Position numbers and translations under genes: made by a program. From the NCBI RefSeq assembly GCF_003071345.1, contig NZ_QCYK01000002.1:2108001-2172000 (forward strand): 64,000 nucleotides of DNA, in the 5' to 3' direction. The stretch's first letter is position 1. Every line of letters begins with the position of its first letter. Shown here one piece after another: positions 25,718 through 34,038 of this stretch. The DNA comes from Chitinophaga parva. GTDB lineage: Bacteria > Bacteroidota > Bacteroidia > Chitinophagales > Chitinophagaceae. A model generated the notes under the pieces. The model did no database searches. It was not told where the DNA came from and was given only the letters and a program-made list of their open reading frames with translations.

Positions 25718-27070
25718 ATGAAGATCCGTCACCGTTTGTCGCTGCAATTTGCCCTGATCTGTGGAGTGTTGCTGCTGGCCATTTTCAGCCTGGTTTATTT
25801 TTTGTCGAGCCATTACATTGACTCCGCCTTCTTTGGGCAGTTGCAGGACCGTGCACTGATCACGGCGCAGGTGTACCTGGAAAAAGATGAACTGGCCAAG
25901 CGCAAATTCCAGGAGATCCAGAAAAAATACCTCAATGCCATCCCTAACGAAGTAAGCAATATTTACGACGACCAGGATAATGCAGTCTTCATAGACAATA
26001 CCCACTATAACTGGAAACCCACACTGCTGGACAATATCCGGAGAGACCGCCTGTTTTATTTCATGGCAAACGGGCAGCCCGCAGTGGGGATTTATTATAC
26101 CGATAACCAGGGGAATTACGTGGTGATCGTTACGGCCCCAGACCTGGTGGGCAAGCGCCAGTTGCACTCCCTGCTGGTGATCCTGGCCTGCACCTTTGCG
26201 TTAAGCCTGCTGCTCATTTTCTTCGCCGGCCAGTGGTTTGCCGCCAGGGCGCTCATGCCTATAGCCAGCATTAACCGGCAGGTGCAGCGCATCCGGTCTA
26301 CGAACCTGCATCACCGCGTGCGCAGGGGCCGCAATAATGATGAAGTGGATGAACTGGCCAGTAATTTCAACGAGCTGCTGGCCCACCTGGAAGCAGCGTT
26401 CAACACGCAGCGATCCTTTGTGAGCAATGCTTCGCATGAATTGCGCACACCACTCACCACCATCATCGGGGAAATTGAAGTGACCCTGCAAAAGACCCGT
26501 GACCCCCAGGCCTACCTGGAAACCCTGCATTCCGTACTCGATGAATCTGTGAAATTAAAGAACATCACAGACGGCTTGCTGCAATTGACCAAAACAGACT
26601 TTTCCCTGCCGGGCGTGGCGCCGTATTTTATCCGGGTGGATGAATTGCTGATGGAACTGCAAACCGAATTTTCCACGGAGAAGCCGCCAGGGATCGTATT
26701 GCTGCATTTTGAAAACCTGCCGGAAGACCCGGAGGCATTGAGTGTGATGGGCAATGAGGCGCTGATGAAACTGGCCTTCCAGAATATTCTGAAGAACGCA
26801 TTCAAGTTTTCGCATTATAAGCCGGTGACCGTTACGTTGCGGATGGCCCCCCAGTTGCATATTGAGATCAAAGACCAGGGCATTGGCATTGCCCCGGAAG
26901 ACCTGAAGAACATTTTTCTGCCGCTGTTCCGGGCGCCCAATGCGTATGCGTTTGATGGGTATGGGATAGGGCTGGCGTTAACGCAGAAGATCCTGGAATT
27001 GCATGGCGCAAAGATCAGCGTGGAGAGTGTGCAGGGGGAGGGGAGCACGTTTCATGTGCAGTTTAAGTAG
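25718..27070 (+). CDS. Sensor histidine kinase (HAMP-HisKA-HATPase)
   Basis: A 450-residue membrane kinase. TM1 is residues ~12-30, a periplasmic sensor domain ~32-148, TM2 ~150-170, HAMP ~172-225, then the HisKA domain with His240 in NASHELRTPL. The ATPase domain has the N box (FQNILKNAFKFS), G1 (DQGIGIAPEDL) and G2 (GYGIGLALTQKILELHG). It is translated 25 bp after the response regulator. The sensor domain has no recognisable ligand fold, so the stimulus is unknown. Confidence 0.92.
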   Translation: MKIRHRLSLQFALICGVLLLAIFSLVYFLSSHYIDSAFFGQLQDRALITAQVYLEKDELAKRKFQEIQKKYLNAIPNEVSNIYDDQDNAVFIDNTHYNWKPTLLDNIRRDRLFYFMANGQPAVGIYYTDNQGNYVVIVTAPDLVGKRQLHSLLVILACTFALSLLLIFFAGQWFAARALMPIASINRQVQRIRSTNLHHRVRRGRNNDEVDELASNFNELLAHLEAAFNTQRSFVSNASHELRTPLTTIIGEIEVTLQKTRDPQAYLETLHSVLDESVKLKNITDGLLQLTKTDFSLPGVAPYFIRVDELLMELQTEFSTEKPPGIVLLHFENLPEDPEALSVMGNEALMKLAFQNILKNAFKFSHYKPVTVTLRMAPQLHIEIKDQGIGIAPEDLKNIFLPLFRAPNAYAFDGYGIGLALTQKILELHGAKISVESVQGEGSTFHVQFK

Positions 27071-27565
27071 TTAGTGATAGAAGGGGAGCTGGGTGTCTTG
27101 TGTTAGCAGGAGCAAAATGCTTTCCAGTACGGGCCACAGGCAGAGGGTAACGGCCAGCAGCAGCGCCCCCTTTATAATGAAATAGGGATAATTATCTGCC
27201 GCCAGTTCATGGAGGTTTTTTCTCCGGCCCACGAAAATGGCGCATAGCTCGGCTGATAGCAGCTGGACAAATAAGAACCATAACAAGGATACCCCGGTAC
27301 AGCTGCAAAAGGTTTTTAGCACTGCCATGGGTAGGTTGGAGCCCCCGGCGGCATAAATATTCCCGAATGCGTTGCTGAGTGTATCAATACCTTTCAGGCT
27401 ATTCAATATGCCTGCGGCAAGCAGCGCGGCAAACCAGGTGCCGCCGGCGCGGGACAGCTCGCCCATGCCAAGCCCGGGAAGTTTACGCACCAGCAGTTTC
27501 AGTACTGCAAGCAGGAATGTGACATGTAGTATAATGGCAATGGCAAGGGCAAATGTCTTGTACAT
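27071..27565 (-). CDS. Hypothetical membrane protein (last gene of the DUF4407 operon)
   Basis: A 164-residue integral membrane protein with about four hydrophobic helices (TFALAIAIILHVTFLLAVL, FAALLAAGILNSL, GVSLLWFLFVQLL and a final GALLLAVTLCLWPVLESILLLL). The ATG at 27565 is preferred to the TTG at 27571. It starts 7 bp after the transglutaminase-like gene, so it belongs to that operon. The stop lies directly against the histidine kinase stop (convergent, no gap, no visible hairpin). No family was recognised. Confidence 0.65.
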   Translation of the reverse strand: MYKTFALAIAIILHVTFLLAVLKLLVRKLPGLGMGELSRAGGTWFAALLAAGILNSLKGIDTLSNAFGNIYAAGGSNLPMAVLKTFCSCTGVSLLWFLFVQLLSAELCAIFVGRRKNLHELAADNYPYFIIKGALLLAVTLCLWPVLESILLLLTQDTQLPFYH

Positions 27566-27572
27566 GGACAAA

Positions 27573-29369
27573 TTATTTTGATTTTAGTGATATTCTCCAA
27601 TATGCAGGATTACTTACTTCCGCGGGCAAAACACCCGGTTGGAAATTAGGAGCGGTCGTTTCCCAGCATACATAATGCGTTTGCTGATAGTCGAAATATT
27701 GACCGCTGTAGGGAAGATTGATAGCTATGACAGCGTGGCGGTAGTGTTCACTGCTCAGCAGGCAGAGGTCATAGTCATAATGCGCCAGCATTGTGTATAG
27801 CAGCAGGGCGCGCGTATCGCAATCGCCTTTCAGCGTAGCCATGAATTCTACCGGTGTGTTGATGCCGAAACGCTCGTTACCATCGCACTGTGCATCAGGG
27901 CGGGTCAATTGGTCACGGATAAAGTGATCCGCGTATAATGCCGGGTCACAGGAATCAGGTAATACCAGGCTATAGGGGATCTGCTGCACAAAACACACTA
28001 TCATTTCTGCAAAGGCCTTGCGTGACAGCTGCTGCTGCAGCTGGATGGAATCGAATAACTGGTAGACACCGCCTAACTGGCCTTCGTCCTTTACTTTCAA
28101 CCGGTACAATACTTCATCATAGGCGCGGGGGGAAGAAGATGGTACTGTGAGATCGTGCTTATATTGGCGGGCAGCCTGGTATGCGCTATTGTAAACGGAC
28201 AGATTGCCGGCATACTGTTGCCCGTTGTAACCCTGCCAGGAAGCATAGTGACTGATGAGAAAGTCGGCGGACGGCTGATCGGCGGTGGCTGGTGCAGGAC
28301 GGATGGTTTGGCGCCAGGTGTGCGGCCGCACCTTACCGGTCACCGCATGTGTATGGGATGTAAGAAATACCCCTGCAACAATGACGGCTGCTATTGCCAC
28401 CAGCGCCAGGCGGCTTGCCCATTCCCATACTGCAGCCGGCACCAGCCGAAGCGCCAGCAAAATGCAAATAAGCGGTAATACAATGCCCCAGTAAGGTGCT
28501 AATACTCCGATGAGGATGAAGCTTAGCATAACCAGCGGAATGCCTATAAATAATTCGGCACAGCCGGTAGCCCAATCTGTATGGTGGTGCTGGGGCCTGT
28601 ATTCCCAGGCACCCCATTGCCGTTGATGGGTGGACACAAGTTCGCTGCGTACATACGCTCCGTTGCGCTGGTTGTAACCGGTAGGGACGGGCGGTGCGTT
28701 TGTCACCGCGGGTTCAGGCGGGAAGTTGATGTGCTGGTGCAGGTATCTCTTCTCTACATATGTTTCCGGGATGAAGTCGATCAAATAGCCATGGATAACG
28801 GCGTGCATGGTACCAAATACCTCGTGCCCATCATGCTGGTGAAGCATTTGGCTCACGATTGCGCCCTCTTCAACATGCGGTTCGTGAATGTTTGCATTAA
28901 AACGCCGGTCATCGCCCTGCAACGATGCGGTGAGCCTGTCTGGTAGCTTTTCTTTCGATATAGGGGTGCCGGGTAGCGGTGCGTTGGTGGGCGAACGCCG
29001 CAAATCGTAAATGTGGGCCTCATATAACCGGAAGTTATAGAAGCGGCAATGCTGAAAGCCAGGCTCCGTAAGCATATCCAACTCTCCCCAATATTTTCCT
29101 TCCAGTATGCCCTCAATAGCGGTTTTACGTAATACATGCCGCGTCTGTTCAATGAGCTGGTATGCACCCTGCTCGTCTTCAAGCACGGGAAGTGCTTCCG
29201 TATCATGTGCTTCCATATCATGTGCTTCCGGCACAGCCGTTGCCGGCACCGCAGCAAGGGGCTGTACCGGCGCAAGTGTGGCCGTTTTTTTCCGGCGGAG
29301 GAAAAAATAGGCAAGGCCTGCCAGTAATAATAATAAGATGATGATGATGATGATGATGATGATGATCAA
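27573..29369 (-). CDS. Membrane protein with C-terminal transglutaminase-like domain
   Basis: A 598-residue membrane protein. The N-terminus is an unusual anchor: Met, ten Ile and five Leu from triplet repeats, then AGLAYFFL and RRKK. A polar Ala/Pro/His-rich linker follows; three more hydrophobic helices lie about residues 270-345 (LFIGIPLVMLSFILIGVLA onward). The C-terminal ~200 residues resemble transglutaminase-like cysteine peptidase folds: GDCDTRALLLY (Cys517), YRHAVIAI (His545) and WETTAP (Glu570) give a Cys-His-Glu set. The start is TTG, overlapping the upstream stop by 4 bp. Activity (protease, peptide modification or inactive scaffold) is unknown. The domain probably faces the outside, by analogy. 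Confidence 0.75.
   Translation of the reverse strand: MIIIIIIIIIILLLLLAGLAYFFLRRKKTATLAPVQPLAAVPATAVPEAHDMEAHDTEALPVLEDEQGAYQLIEQTRHVLRKTAIEGILEGKYWGELDMLTEPGFQHCRFYNFRLYEAHIYDLRRSPTNAPLPGTPISKEKLPDRLTASLQGDDRRFNANIHEPHVEEGAIVSQMLHQHDGHEVFGTMHAVIHGYLIDFIPETYVEKRYLHQHINFPPEPAVTNAPPVPTGYNQRNGAYVRSELVSTHQRQWGAWEYRPQHHHTDWATGCAELFIGIPLVMLSFILIGVLAPYWGIVLPLICILLALRLVPAAVWEWASRLALVAIAAVIVAGVFLTSHTHAVTGKVRPHTWRQTIRPAPATADQPSADFLISHYASWQGYNGQQYAGNLSVYNSAYQAARQYKHDLTVPSSSPRAYDEVLYRLKVKDEGQLGGVYQLFDSIQLQQQLSRKAFAEMIVCFVQQIPYSLVLPDSCDPALYADHFIRDQLTRPDAQCDGNERFGINTPVEFMATLKGDCDTRALLLYTMLAHYDYDLCLLSSEHYRHAVIAINLPYSGQYFDYQQTHYVCWETTAPNFQPGVLPAEVSNPAYWRISLKSK
29325..29366. repeat. Triplet microsatellites (TAA)4 and (GAT)10
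   Basis: Four TAA then ten GAT triplets on the plus strand; on the coding (minus) strand these are ATC x10 and TTA x4, giving the Ile/Leu N-terminal membrane helix of the transglutaminase-like protein. Slippage would alter helix length by whole residues without shifting the frame. Confidence 0.95.
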
Positions 29370-30394
29370 TGTGGATCGGCGTAAAGGTGGTGGAGTAAAT
29401 CTTGTTCCGGCAGTGGAACGTAAGTGGCTGGTTTCCGTACCGTGCGAAATGGCGGGTCTGCCCAGTACTCAAAGCGTTCCAGCACTTGCGGGCGGGGAGG
29501 GGCCTGCAGCTTTTCCATCATTGCATTGTAGCGTGCGGGCGATGCTTTCAGCTGTTGCAGGACATGGTGCAGGTTTGCCATGGTCTCATGGTGAAAGCCT
29601 GCCACTTTTTGAGTGAGCAACTGCTGGTAGCCTTGTTTGAAATCTGCGTAAGCTTCTAATATCAGCCGGTATTCGATCAGGGTTTTCTGAAAATAGTAGT
29701 CGTTGGTGCGCAGCTCCCCAAGGTCTGCGTCCAGGATGGCTCCCGGGTAGTTAGGGTGTGCCTGCATGTCACTTACCATGTCCCGGATGTTTTGTAATTG
29801 ATGGTGGCCGTTACGTTTGCCACTGAGGGGAATGTTGCGGATACGGAATTTGAGCCGGATGGGCAACAGGAAAATGGCGCAGGTAGCCAACGTGAGCGCC
29901 CATGCGCCCGGCGCGTGATGAATGGTGAGCCGGATAGCTTTTGTATAGGCATCCTTCATCATCCGGGCATCGCCAAAGAGCATCACATTCAGCGGTTGCG
30001 CTACGAGCACGGCGATGAAAATGATCAGCAAGAGGCGAAACAGCATGGAGGCGCTGCGGAGCGGATGCACGGAAATTGCCTGCACCCGCTGCCGCGCGTC
30101 TTCGTCTATCGGGAGCAGCAGCGGCGAGATAGTGTATAGCAACAACAAATAAATGCAACTCAGGAGCGCGGCCCATAAGCCCGCTATCAGGTAGCTCCCT
30201 ACGCCAATCGCGGGGAACAGGTGGTGGGTGAAGGAGCCGGCGCTGGCAAGGCAACCGGCAAAGATCAGCTGCACGAACAACCCGATAAAGGCAAAGTAAA
30301 ACTGGATACGGAGACTGCATTTGCCGATGATATAGGCATCTTCCCCGGAAAAAAAGCAGAGGAAGGTACGGACCTTACGCAGGGATTGTTTCAT
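29366..30394 (-). CDS. Hypothetical multi-pass membrane protein of the DUF4407 operon
   Basis: A 342-residue protein with four hydrophobic helices in the first ~190 residues (FYFAFIGLFVQLIFAGCL; a second near VGSYLIAGLWAALLSCIYLLLLY; LLLIIFIAVLVAQPLNVML; WALTLATCAIFLLPI) and a ~150-residue soluble, helical C-terminus (QKTLIEYRLILEAYADFKQG). The ATG at 30394 is chosen; it overlaps the DUF4407 gene by 20 bp. The stop overlaps the next start (TTGA). No known family. Early residues SGEDAYIIGKCS resemble the GGDRYLLERAT stretch of the DUF4407 neighbour in position before the first helix, which may be a distant shared feature. Confidence 0.7.
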   Translation of the reverse strand: MKQSLRKVRTFLCFFSGEDAYIIGKCSLRIQFYFAFIGLFVQLIFAGCLASAGSFTHHLFPAIGVGSYLIAGLWAALLSCIYLLLLYTISPLLLPIDEDARQRVQAISVHPLRSASMLFRLLLIIFIAVLVAQPLNVMLFGDARMMKDAYTKAIRLTIHHAPGAWALTLATCAIFLLPIRLKFRIRNIPLSGKRNGHHQLQNIRDMVSDMQAHPNYPGAILDADLGELRTNDYYFQKTLIEYRLILEAYADFKQGYQQLLTQKVAGFHHETMANLHHVLQQLKASPARYNAMMEKLQAPPRPQVLERFEYWADPPFRTVRKPATYVPLPEQDLLHHLYADPH

Positions 30395-31652
30395 CAGGCG
30401 CCAGTTTTTGGATGTAGTCGTCCAGGTTGTCATCAATATGCTGCTTTTCGCGGCGCTTATACTGCTCTACTGCGTAATCAGTAAGTTCCTGCTGTATCTC
30501 GCTCAACTTTATTTTTTCATGGGCCAGCCGGTGTGCTTCATGGTTGATGATCAGGTGACGTTCCAGGCCTTTTTTGTCTTTATAATAATCGTACCGTACC
30601 TCGATGCCATTTTCCGCGCGGATCATTTCATCACGGTTTTCTGCGAGGTAGTCATAGGGTGTTTTTACCAGCATCAGTTTGAAGAAGACAGGTGTAAGCT
30701 CGATAGCGAGGAACAGTAAGGTGATAAAAAGGGAGATAGTGGTACCGGCTATTTCATGCGCTTTTTGGATACGGATGAGGAGGCCGTCGAGTGTAGCGGC
30801 TTTTTGCTCACTATTGGCTATTTCCTCTTTCATTTCTCCCTGGTACCGTTTGATATCTTCAAGGGCAGATAGATATTCCGGGGTGTTCTTTAAATTCTTT
30901 ATTTCTGCTTCGATTATATGGGCTTGATCATCCAATGCTTTTGCACGCGGGCCATAAGCCGCACCATTTCCATTTTTCCCAATGGTTTCATTTAAGATCT
31001 CTTGCCGGAGATTTGCTACCTGCGCTTCTTTCAGATCGATATCATTCTGAAGTTTTTTGAGTTTGTTTTTAGTTTCTGCCACCTTCTTTTCAAAATTCAC
31101 ATTTGCCTGTATAATGCCGTTTTCCTTTTCCTTGTCTTGCTGTTTTTGAATGGCCAGATCAATCTCTGTTTTAAACATGCGGATCTCCACCGGCTTGGAA
31201 ATGGTCAGCGCTATAATGGTGCCCATGATCAGGCGAGGTATGGCGCTTTTAAATTCATCCCAGGTGATCGCTTCCGTACCATCACCTTTACCCGTGCTGG
31301 TTACAATAAAGCGGTCAATGTTGAAGATGATCAATCCCCATATCACACCAAATAGCGTGGAGAGGATAACGGTATGCAGGTCAGACGGAATGTAGTTGGC
31401 TGCCTGCCCCACCATCCTGGTTTTGTCCAGCACATCTGCAGCCTTTGGCGCAAAAATAGTATAGAACGCATACCCGCCCGCAAGCCCTGCCATGGCGCCT
31501 GTAGCCAGTACTATGCCACCCAGGCAAAGGTATTTCACCTGGTCGCTGTAAGTGGCGCGTTCCAGCAGATAACGGTCACCGCCGGCGGCTTTCCAAAGAA
31601 AGCGCATGATAGCGTTGGACTTTGGCGTTACGTAATAGTCTCTTTCTCTCAT
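30375..31652 (-). CDS. DUF4407 domain membrane protein
   Basis: A 425-residue membrane protein matching DUF4407 by AGGDRYLLERAT before the first helix and NIDRFIVTSTGKGD after the third. Helices lie near residues 43-65, 100-120, 145-165 and 300-330. Between the third and fourth is a ~110-residue charged, coiled-coil-like region (NFEKKVAETKNKLKKLQNDI). The C-terminus is again helical and charged. DUF4407 has no established function; it is found in Bacteroidota and actinobacteria. The start overlaps the upstream stop by 4 bp (ATGA), and the downstream gene overlaps its end, so stoichiometric co-production with the neighbours is likely. Confidence 0.8.
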   Translation of the reverse strand: MRERDYYVTPKSNAIMRFLWKAAGGDRYLLERATYSDQVKYLCLGGIVLATGAMAGLAGGYAFYTIFAPKAADVLDKTRMVGQAANYIPSDLHTVILSTLFGVIWGLIIFNIDRFIVTSTGKGDGTEAITWDEFKSAIPRLIMGTIIALTISKPVEIRMFKTEIDLAIQKQQDKEKENGIIQANVNFEKKVAETKNKLKKLQNDIDLKEAQVANLRQEILNETIGKNGNGAAYGPRAKALDDQAHIIEAEIKNLKNTPEYLSALEDIKRYQGEMKEEIANSEQKAATLDGLLIRIQKAHEIAGTTISLFITLLFLAIELTPVFFKLMLVKTPYDYLAENRDEMIRAENGIEVRYDYYKDKKGLERHLIINHEAHRLAHEKIKLSEIQQELTDYAVEQYKRREKQHIDDNLDDYIQKLAPDETIPA

Positions 31653-32194
31653 AAAAAGTCAGATTGTTTATAGGGGGAATATTTAATGCTTCGGGAATGC
31701 TGTCTGCATGTCACCGGTTGTATCCTGGTGCGGAGCGGTTGTTTTGGGATGCACGGTTTTGCAGATATTAATTTGACAGGAGGGGGGACAGGCGGCATCT
31801 TATCGAAGCCTGAAAGGCCAAGTGATGCATAGGGATGCTGGTATTTCAGCTGGGGCGTAAGATCCAGGGTAAAGTGCTCCTGTTTAAAAAGTCCCTGCAC
31901 GGTAAACAACACCTGTTGTGGCCGTACATGCTGCAGGTCCAGCACCAGCGGGCCATTACGTGTAGTAATGCAGATGCCTTTCAGCCGGTACCAGAGTGCA
32001 TTCCGGAAACAGTAAGCGATGACCACATAACTGTTGGAGAAGCGATGGAGGGTAGGATACGAGAGATAATCCACCCCGGGGCGCCAGCGCAGGCAAAGCA
32101 GGTACCACAGTGCCTTTCCCGCTACAATAGCGGCAAATCGCATTCTTTTACCCAACGGACGGATAGCATCAGAGATGGTAAGCGGGGTATACAT
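31649..32194 (-). CDS. Hypothetical protein, first gene of the DUF4407 operon
   Basis: A 181-residue protein of no recognised family. The first ~100 residues are rich in aromatic residues with a short hydrophobic stretch (FAAIVAGKALWYLLCLRW) that may be an amphipathic or membrane-dipping helix. The second half has beta-like strands (LVLDLQHVRPQQVLFTVQGLF) and ends in a basic, Pro-rich tail. It opens the operon, and its stop overlaps the DUF4407 start by 4 bp. It is divergent from the OmpA-like gene at 32575. Confidence 0.6.
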   Translation of the reverse strand: MYTPLTISDAIRPLGKRMRFAAIVAGKALWYLLCLRWRPGVDYLSYPTLHRFSNSYVVIAYCFRNALWYRLKGICITTRNGPLVLDLQHVRPQQVLFTVQGLFKQEHFTLDLTPQLKYQHPYASLGLSGFDKMPPVPPPVKLISAKPCIPKQPLRTRIQPVTCRQHSRSIKYSPYKQSDFL

Positions 32195-32574
32195 CTTTAT
32201 GGTTTAGGGATCAACGCCAGGCAGGGGTAGGAACCCGGGCGATTTTGGTGCTGACCTAAATTAGTGAAAAAATGAAACAACCCAAATTTTATTTAGCATC
32301 CAGGGAACGTGGACAGTTGATTGCTGTTACGTCCATACAAAGTTAAAAAGGCCGCGATAATCCGGGTTACGGGTAACCGTAAAGGATGGGGAAGGAAAAA
32401 AAGGCTTTTGGCCTGGATAGATTGGTCCGGGACATATTGTGTGCTATAAAACATAACGGTGGTTTGTCCGTGCCATTTTGTATCTTGCCCCGGTTATCGT
32501 ATTTACCCCAAAAAATACCTTGCCCCACGCAAGGCCCGAACCCCAAACATTTTTAATCCCCAATCCCCTTTCAC
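32195..32574. other. Divergent non-coding region
   Basis: No gene is supported in these 380 bases between the DUF4407 operon and the OmpA-like gene. It must hold the promoter(s) of both. TATCTTG at 32481-32487 resembles a -7 element for the plus-strand gene but is one base short of TAnnTTTG. Confidence 0.4.
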
Positions 32575-33624
32575 ATGAAAACTTACATTTCAGTATTGTT
32601 CCTGATGTGCTTCAGTATGATCTTACGTGGACAAGCACCATTAAATGAGAACCGCGTCACTACAACAGTAACGGACCTGATGCCGGTATTTTCCGATGAC
32701 ACCAACAAATTGCCGGACCAGTTCAATCCACATGCCAGCGCTGTAGCCCCACGTGGCCAGCAGGTGGCCGCCCTGCGGAATATACTGAAGAACAACCCTG
32801 GCGTGATGCTAAATGTTGTGGGCGCCGATGTTTACAACAAAGTTGACACTAGCCTCGACGTTTCCAGACTAACAACCGATAAGGCCAAAGCATTCCTGGC
32901 CACAAACGCAGACAGTGTGGCAAAATACCTGCGGGCCAAAGGCATTACCGCGGATATGATCACGGCCACGGGCTCTACCGGGTTTGCTCGTAACGATACT
33001 CATTTTACAAAAAAAATAACCCTGGGCACTGGCACCAAGTTCAGGGTAGTTTACAAAACATCAGATTCCTACATCGTAAAGCTTGGCAACTGGTCTGATA
33101 GTGCCAACAACGCCCTGTATAACCGGACGTCAGATAACCAGCAGGTATATTACTCCATACCCCTGGATCAGCTGGACTACCTGAGCGCTCCGCTGCTGAG
33201 CACCTGGGGGGTAACCGGCGGCGTATTTGCCATTCCTTTCAAATACCGGCCGCAGGACGGCAGCTTTGAGCCCTCATTTTCTGTGAACGGTGGCGCAGGT
33301 GTTCAGCTCAATTTTAATCACCGGGATGTTAAAAGCCTGACGATCCTGGGGGCCATCGGCGCATCTACCGTGCAGCTCAGCAGCTACAATGCAAAATTGC
33401 CGGAAGGAACAGAAAAGTTGACCACTGCCGGTTTTACGCCGTCCGTGAGCTTCATCTATCAATACAAAAAATTGCAGGTCGGCATCCCCATCGGCCTGGA
33501 TGTGATCTTCGATAACCATACTTATAACTGGTCCAACCAGGCCAAACCCTGGATCGCCCTGTCGCTCGGGATCGGCATTTTTACCAGTTCCAAGCCGGCG
33601 GAAGAAGTGGGGCAAAACCATTAA
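32575..33624 (+). CDS. Secreted protein with a degenerate OmpA-like domain and a barrel-like C-terminus
   Basis: A 349-residue exported protein with signal peptide ending near LRGQ (residue 20). Residues ~60-135 follow the OmpA C-terminal pattern (ALRNILKNNPGVMLNVVG, DVSRLTTDKAKAFLATN, VAKYLRAKGITADMITATGSTG) but lack the usual DNRVEI-type end, so peptidoglycan binding is uncertain. Residues ~190-349 show alternating strand patterns (GVTGGVFAIPFKYRP, SFSVNGGAGVQLNF, IALSLGIGIF) typical of a small outer-membrane beta barrel. It is followed by a strong hairpin. Role unknown; perhaps an envelope-anchoring protein. Confidence 0.65.
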   Translation: MKTYISVLFLMCFSMILRGQAPLNENRVTTTVTDLMPVFSDDTNKLPDQFNPHASAVAPRGQQVAALRNILKNNPGVMLNVVGADVYNKVDTSLDVSRLTTDKAKAFLATNADSVAKYLRAKGITADMITATGSTGFARNDTHFTKKITLGTGTKFRVVYKTSDSYIVKLGNWSDSANNALYNRTSDNQQVYYSIPLDQLDYLSAPLLSTWGVTGGVFAIPFKYRPQDGSFEPSFSVNGGAGVQLNFNHRDVKSLTILGAIGASTVQLSSYNAKLPEGTEKLTTAGFTPSVSFIYQYKKLQVGIPIGLDVIFDNHTYNWSNQAKPWIALSLGIGIFTSSKPAEEVGQNH

Positions 33625-34038
33625 AACCACCAGCGGCCCTTCTGGCAGGAAGGGCCGCATTAAGGCACCTTCATACCGGCAACCATGACCAGTCCCGGTT
33701 TCCCTTGCAATTGTTGCCCTGTGCCACACGCCGCACTAACCCGGGCAGGTCCCAGGGTTAACCTGCCAGGACCGTTGCACATCCCCCGCTTTTCCATCTC
33801 CCGCATTCTCCCTACATTCGTACTCCCGCATAGCCTGCCTTCTTTTTGTACTGTTTACCACCTGTAGCATTTTTTTACCGCGCATGTACCGTAGCCATAA
33901 CTTGTGATTTATTCATCATCACCGCTCGGAATTAGCTGTTAATTAAAACCTAACAGGCTTTTTTAATAGCTTTTTAATCCTGTTTTAATACATCACAAGT
34001 TATTGCATATGATCTTTGCGACCGAAATTGGATAACGT
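33625..34038. other. Non-coding interval before the efflux operon
   Basis: These 414 bases hold the terminator at 33633-33658 and no supported gene. The last ~110 bases are AT-rich and end in ATATGATCTTTGCG, close to a -7 element (one mismatch to TAnnTTTG), 20 bp before the efflux start. Confidence 0.4.
33633..33658. terminator. Strong GC-rich hairpin
   Basis: A 10-bp perfect stem, GCGGCCCTTC/GAAGGGCCGC, with a 6-nt loop, 8 bp after the OmpA-like gene stop. It lacks a long T-tract on the plus strand. Confidence 0.65.

Noticed and set aside
29325..29366. On/off phase-variable tract
   Set aside because: The unit is a triplet, so slippage cannot shift the frame; only helix length could change.
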